This document shows, piece after piece, positions 58,302 to 64,000 of a stretch of DNA of 64,000 nucleotides. Source of the DNA: Anisakis pegreffii. Lineage: Eukaryota > Nematoda > Chromadorea > Rhabditida > Anisakidae. Where the stretch lies: contig JAPYMA010001077.1 in assembly GCA_035041965.1 (NCBI GenBank), positions 1 to 64,000 on the forward strand, written 5' to 3'. The notes beneath the pieces were generated by a model that was given only the letters and a program-made list of their open reading frames with translations, did no database searches and had not been told where the DNA came from. The position numbers and the translations under genes are program-made. Every line of letters begins with the position of its first letter. Positions within the stretch are counted from its first letter, which is position 1.

Positions 58302-61300
58302 CTATCTGTTCATGAGTCTGTACAATTTACGAAGATTTCTGTTCGATAGCGAATCATTCGGATTGATCTCGATCGCTTTCTTGTACATTCGTTCGGCTTT
58401 CTCGTATTTGCCATTCACATGCAAAATTGCGGCATAATTTGAGTAAGCGAATGGTGATGTTTCATCGCCCATCTCAGCGAGTCGCTCGTAATACTGCAAA
58501 TAATCCTTTATTGTTACGTTATTTTTGTGAGAAGTGATCCAGCTTCTATTGCTGTCATTCCTCTAGTATTATCATATCGCTGCTCGTTTCGCGATTTGAC
58601 ATCGTGATCATCCGTAACTATGGAGCTAACCTAAGGTATTATGAGGAAGAACAGTACTATGGACACTTCAGCCACAACCAATCGATTAAATAAAACAAAA
58701 AATCGTTCTCAGCTATTCCATTGTTTGATTTTCAACGAAAACGATCAGACAAAGTTCGAAAAAACTTGAATAATTAATTATATCACCAACGAAATGAACT
58801 CTGAAGAAAAAGCTAAACAAAATTCGAAGATAAAATGAGAAATAGGAAGAGTCAAGTGAGCAAAATACCTTCTCAGCCTCTTCGTTCAGTCCACTTTGTC
58901 GGCAAGACTCGGCAAGAGCTGATAGTATATCAGCATTCTTTCCATTAACAACTTCAGCTCTTTTTAGATATTTTATAGCTTCCGGATGGTCACCTCGGGC
59001 TGAATAATAAACACCCATATGGAAATTCAGTAGCGAATTTGTTTCATTCAATCGATACGCACTTTGCAACACCTCCAATGCTTCTGTATATCTTTTCTGC
59101 TTCAGTCTGAAAATGAATTGATTTGTACCTTCAGTTCGTCAATCAGATGGTTGTTTGAATGATTTTCGGAAGAAGAAAATGAACCTTAATTGTGAAAGGG
59201 TTAAGTACGCTGGAATATGTGACGGCGCATGCAGTAGTGCCTTCTGGAAATAATATTCTGCTTGATCGAAATCGCCAATTTGAGACAATGATTCCCCTAA
59301 CATGTTCAAAACACTCGCTGATCCCTCATAGCTTTCATCAATGAATTCAATCGCCTGAAATATTTTTTTTCAGAAATCACAACTGATGCGTGATCAATAA
59401 CTTCATCTTTTCTCCACTTAACGTAACCATCAGCGAGACAAAGTTAACCTTTTTGTAGGCTGTAATCGCCTCAGAATGTCGTTGCAGTTTGCCTAGCATA
59501 ACACCAAGATTGTATGCACATGCTACTTGTGCACTGCGATGGTTCCTCGGGTTCTTCAAATGTGTGGCATCCAATTTCAAACATTTTTCGAACACTTCTT
59601 TTGCCGTCTCACTATCATTCTTTTCCCAAGCACATAGTCCAAGATTGAGGTATGCTGCAAACAAATACTGTTCATGTCATTTATGATTGAGCTACCATCT
59701 CCTCAGAAACGGCGTATGATGCTCACCTGAAGCTAGTGTTGGACGGTAGGAAATAGCGGTGTGATAGCTGGATATTGCACGTTCGAGATCATTTGCATCT
59801 TGGTACAACACACCCCTAGAAAGCTTTTGTACTCAACTATTGCAACGATTTTCGTCTATGGATGTTAAAAGAAATGCATCATGGAATGTCAAGTGATTAT
59901 TGTATTCAAGACTGTAGTTCTCTTGGATCAGCATGAACGAATTGGTCAGAATTTAATCAGTCTTACTGCGAAGCGACTAGAGATACTGATTATTTCTAAT
60001 GCAGATTTTATCATTTTGAAATATTTTTTCTAAATTGAGAATGCAAAAAAGCAAAGAGAATAAATTTTATGAAGAATGATTTATGAAGATATATGTGTGG
60101 AAAAACTACGAATAATACATACAGATTATAATGAGTATCAGCCATATTCGGGCGGTGAGCTAATGCTTGCTGATAAATTATTTTTGCTTCCTCTTTTGAG
60201 CCCTTCCTTGATAGAACGTTGCCGAGATTTGCAAGTGCTGAAAATATCAAGTTCACATGTATATCAATGATATTGGTACACCACTCGATTTCGAGCAAAA
60301 CTTTCGTCCGCGAATGGGAAACCGAGTGGTGTACCAATATCATTAATGTTGTGAGCCTGAGCCAGGCTATGATCCGGCTTGTATCTATTATCCAATTATC
60401 TGTTCATAAGTATGGCCTGCTCGCTTAGCCAGCGGGGTGGCGTAAATTGAGGCTAAAACAATGCGCACGGAAACGCGAGCATTGTGGCCTGCAACGTTAT
60501 AAACGTTTGATAGCCTGGCCAATCCAAGTAATCCAGGTAATGTATGTTAAAATCATATGAGAACCTTGAAACTTCAGCTGATTTATAATACTTCAGATCA
60601 GCAGTCTGATAAAGCTAGCATTGCTAATAATGGACGATTCGAGCATGAAGTGAATATCTTCTTCAATGAGCACTCAACAAGCTAGAACTGATTTCTAGCA
60701 ACGACCATTATTCAGATGATGTCCGTTTAGGTCGAAATATATATATCTTGGCTGGACAATCTGCCCATGACTAATTGTAAGACATCTTCAATTTTCTGGA
60801 GGTATATCGCTCAGATTTGATCACCGATACTCAAAGCACCGGCCGACCACAATATGGAGGGACTCTGCTACTCAGATTTGCTAATTTTCATGTGGATATT
60901 TTGGTACAGTTAGATCAAGGAAACGATGTCCGTTTAGGTCGAGTAAGCCACTACCTTTAGCTGGATTGATGTGCACGGCTGAACGATAGAGACTCTCTTC
61001 ATCAGTCCACGTGCTATTCCTTGCGATCAGACGAGCGGTATGAAGCATCAGTAAGCAGATGCATACTGCTGATAGCGGCACATGGGCGCGTTCGTACTGA
61101 AATTGAAACCAATACTGAAGGACTCCTCAAGGACGACGATCCATCTGATTGTAGTTTCGTTTGATAAACGAGATATTTGCATATGAAAATTTTTTTCCGG
61201 TAGAATACGAAAATTTGATAGGATCTGATCAAGAACTAACAGATTTGGCGAAACGTTTATAGAATCGATCGATCAGCAATGTGATCAGTAAACAAAAACC

Positions 61301-62531
61301 GGCGCTGGGCAAATAGAGAATCCTTTCGGCTGCTACAAAGCCAACGTATACGAGAAGATTCGATGCGGGGACGTGTGGTACTGTTAGCAATGCGACGGCT
61401 AGAAGCCATTCAGCACTTTCGTTCAATTCCTGGAATGTTTATTCATTAGTCATATACCTGAAATGAAAACAAGAAGTCTTTCACGAGCTACAAGTATTCG
61501 TACTTAAGGACTTCGCTGGCTAATTATCAAAAGATAAGGAATTTTCAAGGAGATCCTAGCCTCAAAAAATTTCGGTGTCTTGAATCTTATCACTTTGTGT
61601 TTAAAAACGGAGTTTCCAAAGAATTGCTCGGCTGAATGAGCTCGCCGATGGTCATTGTTGTATTAACTTACGCCAGATCCGTTTGATTCTGTGCTGGCAC
61701 ACTGCAACGTCGTTTCATTGAAATGTGCATGAGCAACATGAGCACTGCTTCTTCTCCAATTACTACTTCGTTTTCGCCGCTTTATAATATTCGCATTAAT
61801 ATCGAGCTTAGGTGACGGCGATCGACTCTCGCAACGGCATTCCGATCGCTTCACAGAAGAAGGAAGTTGTAGAGATGTGAGAAGTTTGAAAGTGCTCATA
61901 AATAGTATTGCGTAAGTTGATAATGCGAATAAAAACCGCAAGTCGAATGGTGATTCAACGACATCAATCGCAGTCATTGACCAGTCGAAACATAGCTGAA
62001 AAGGATTCAATTCAATGAAAATCAACTCGGAAAACAGAGTAAATTACATACATTATGATCGCTTAACATGCATTGAAATTCGCAGCATGATATGGGGTAC
62101 GATTGGAACAGTAGATCTGACTACAAGTGATAAATTCCATTTCATAGCTGCATTTTCGACATATTTTCGAGAAAATTTGAATTTTCATTCATTTTTATTT
62201 TAACGATTTTATGCACTTCATTGATTATTGCTTGCAAATCTTGCCGATTCAGAACAGTTCAAATCATCACTCGTTTCACAGTTCAATTCAAATCATCGAA
62301 CGTGTGACAGCGAAAGCTCACCTGGTAAGGAAATAATATCAGGAGCAAATGAAATACAGGCAGGTAGAGAAAAGTTAGTAGTCGGACTAAAAACGATGGA
62401 TGATGTGCAATCGGATTGTCAGAGGCACTGAATTCAGGTGGTCGGAAGCCAGCAATCCACAACCGGAACACGGAAAGAATGACGGTAAAGCCGAGAAATG
62501 TGCAGATATGGGCATGTTTTGAACGACAATC
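58302..62531 (-). CDS. TMTC protein O-mannosyltransferase, TMTC2-like (N-terminal exons missing)
   Basis: ER multi-spanning membrane protein with TPR repeats; TMTC1-4 are linked to O-mannosylation of cadherins. The minus-strand exons, 5' to 3', are 62322-62531, 61672-61995, 61241-61429, 60955-61096, 60123-60237, 59727-59815, 59449-59654, 59185-59354, 58869-59106 and 58302-58493, in phase, giving 624 residues to the TAG. The membrane part includes FRLWIAGFRPPEFS, LCFDWSM (DUF1736-type), VPASNLLVYVGFVAAERILY and SAVHINPAK. TPR units follow (ALANLGNVLSRKGSKEEA, MADTHYNLGVLYQD, AYLNLGLCAWEKND, AYNLGVMLGK, and the last ending NPNDSLSNRNLRKLYRLM). The LKNPRNH and NLRKL features favour TMTC2. The DxD-type luminal N terminus is absent and probably lies beyond 64000. 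An unusual basic Ser-rich loop sits in the second listed exon. Confidence 0.93.
60266..60402 (+). mobile_element. Palindromic short element, copy B (in TMTC intron)
   Basis: Second copy of the element at 47840-47969, in the intron between TMTC exons 60955 and 60237. It has the same inverted arms (about 60267-60296 and 60322-60344, sharing GGTACACCACTCG), a longer and more diverged loop, and the same tail GTGAGCCTGAGCCAGGCTAT ending ATTATCTGTT. Flanks GTTCACATGTAT (60251) and GTTCATAAGTAT (60402) agree at 9 of 12 bases and may be a decayed target duplication. Confidence 0.82.
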
Positions 62532-64000
62532 CTGGAAAGAAACGATAAATTTGAGTGAAGTAATCTTGATGTAATCTGATCTGAGTGAAGTAATCTTTTG
62601 AGATTGGCTCAGTTTTTCAGGATGTCGAATATTATTGATGTGTCAAATGTAGTTGATAAAAATAACGTGACTGAACATTCTATGCATTATAACTCAGATG
62701 ATGATCAGGTTGACTAAAACTGGAGCTGGTAATTTCAGAAATTAGCGTACTCATCTGACATATTCTCAGTTGATTTTCACTCGTGTATTTTTATCAACTC
62801 CATGAATTTCGCGTGTTTTCCCAACACTCATGATGTACCTCAGAAAATTAATTTCTGGTGCTGAATTGATACGTATTCATATTGAGAAATAATTTGTTTG
62901 GTTCCTTTGCAGGGGTCAGCGATGCGTAAATCATTCACACTACATAATAGACACTGTAAAAACTCTCAAATATTCTCCTTCTTTTGTATTTCACATGCGA
63001 TTGATTCTGATGTTTTATCTGAATACGATTGTTGTGTAATTTGGGCTTATAATGTGTCCTTTATCGCAGCAATCACGTATTCTGCTGACCTGTTTTTTGA
63101 GTCACATCAAAAGTCACATTAATAGTAGCAACGATAACTTTGAGAATGTCTTATTGTCAGTGCGCTTTTCAATTGTAATTCGTCCTCGACCTTCTCATAA
63201 CCATGCCAATCCTCTTATTTTCTACATCACTTTCTTGCATCTCCATCGGCTCGATCCAATAATCAAATAAGACTTTCCCATCTTCGACATTCATCTAACT
63301 TCATTACATAATATATCTCCAACAAAATCATTTATTCCCCTAACTGCTTTATGCTCTTAAAAATGTCAATCAAATTTAATCAGAATCAGCCAGCTCGCTC
63401 TTAAAGCATATCGAAAGCAAATCGATAGCAACCACTGCAACTCGGCCGAAGTTCTTTGCAAGTAATTGTGATCGAGTGAGCAAAGAACGACAACGCAATT
63501 TGGAACGAAGCGTTTCCGTTATCGTTACTTCCAACATTCGATACTTTCTCTTCTTTGACAACGATGATTTGCTAGTATGAGATGAGTAGTAGCAAGCAAC
63601 CTTACTCGTAAGAGGGCTTACATGTAAGTGAGTATGAATGAAGAAAGTCTCAGTCAATGAGAGAGATAAATTACTGAATGAAGTTATCGAATTAAATTAA
63701 GTTTAGTGGAATAATTTACTCGCAGTATGTGAATATGTTAATGACTCTCAACCCTCGCAGCACTCTTCGCTTCCATATTTGATGAATACATATTATCACC
63801 ATCATGCTCATCACTATCCCTATCACCAGCACATTTACATACTCATCAATCCACGAATATCATTCATCATGCTGGCATAGCACCTAACAATGCTATCGCT
63901 AAAAACTCTTCCAGTAATATCATTCCACATGGATTCACTCAACTCTGTCAAGCATCACAAATCACTCACGAAATCACATTGCTGCTTTCGATGCATCTTG
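62532..64000. other. Right-edge interval, probably TMTC intron
   Basis: No exon recognised. The TMTC exon at 62531 starts with a clean TTTCCAG acceptor and the protein's N terminus is missing, so this stretch is most likely intronic. A 93-codon minus-strand frame at 63376-63657 has no TMTC-like sequence and is not called. Confidence 0.5.

Noticed and set aside
60420..60540. tRNA-like or structured stretch after the palindromic element
   Set aside because: It has a small hairpin and a GTGGCG-like box, but no cloverleaf or anticodon arm could be drawn.

Overview
The window is eukaryotic and most likely from a nematode. It is AT-rich, with long (AT)n tracts and multi-exon genes separated by large gene-poor gaps. 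Introns have GT(A/T)AG(T)-like donors and TTTCAG-like acceptors. In three genes a TTTCAG/TTCCAG acceptor lies 0-8 nt upstream of the start ATG, as expected for spliced-leader trans-splicing. The gene set (PX-containing SGK, ZAG-1/ZEB, sulfide:quinone oxidoreductase, Wnt, TMTC, a glycine/aromatic-rich secreted peptide) fits a nematode; the species cannot be named. I assembled exons by hand on both strands. Every join was checked for reading-frame phase and, where a family was recognised, for protein homology recalled from memory.

Layout: 1-13.1 kb has no gene I can support, only simple repeats and one inverted-repeat element. A serum/glucocorticoid-regulated kinase gene (PX + AGC kinase, minus strand) occupies 13.1-16.1 kb with its 5' end unresolved. 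16.1-21.4 kb is repeat-rich (a 97-bp AT tract, a hAT-like MITE, a GC-rich element flanked by 9-bp repeats). A two-exon gene for a 61-residue secreted peptide is at 21.5-21.8 kb. From 24.5 to 31.4 kb a plus-strand, phase-consistent 18-exon model predicts a 617-residue protein joining a TAK1/MAP3K-like kinase domain to a ZZ zinc finger and an unrecognised C-terminal region. A sulfide:quinone oxidoreductase gene (minus, 32.0-34.9 kb) and a ZAG-1/ZEB gene (plus, 35.4-38.1 kb) lie head to head; both lack their 5' exons. 38.1-46.0 kb is empty. A complete seven-exon Wnt ligand gene is at 46.0-51.0 kb (minus). 51.0-58.3 kb is empty apart from a hairpin. A TMTC (TMTC2-like) gene runs 62.5 to 58.3 kb (minus); its N-terminal exons are probably beyond the right edge.

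The genes do not form a pathway or operon. Several are signalling or developmental components (SGK, MAP3K-like kinase, Wnt, ZAG-1), SQRD is mitochondrial sulfide oxidation and TMTC is an ER O-mannosylation protein. The most unusual items are the kinase-ZZ protein and its novel tail, a 77-bp tandem duplication that copied part of a kinase exon with its splice acceptor, and several small non-autonomous inverted-repeat elements, two of which are copies of one family sitting in introns of the Wnt and TMTC genes.
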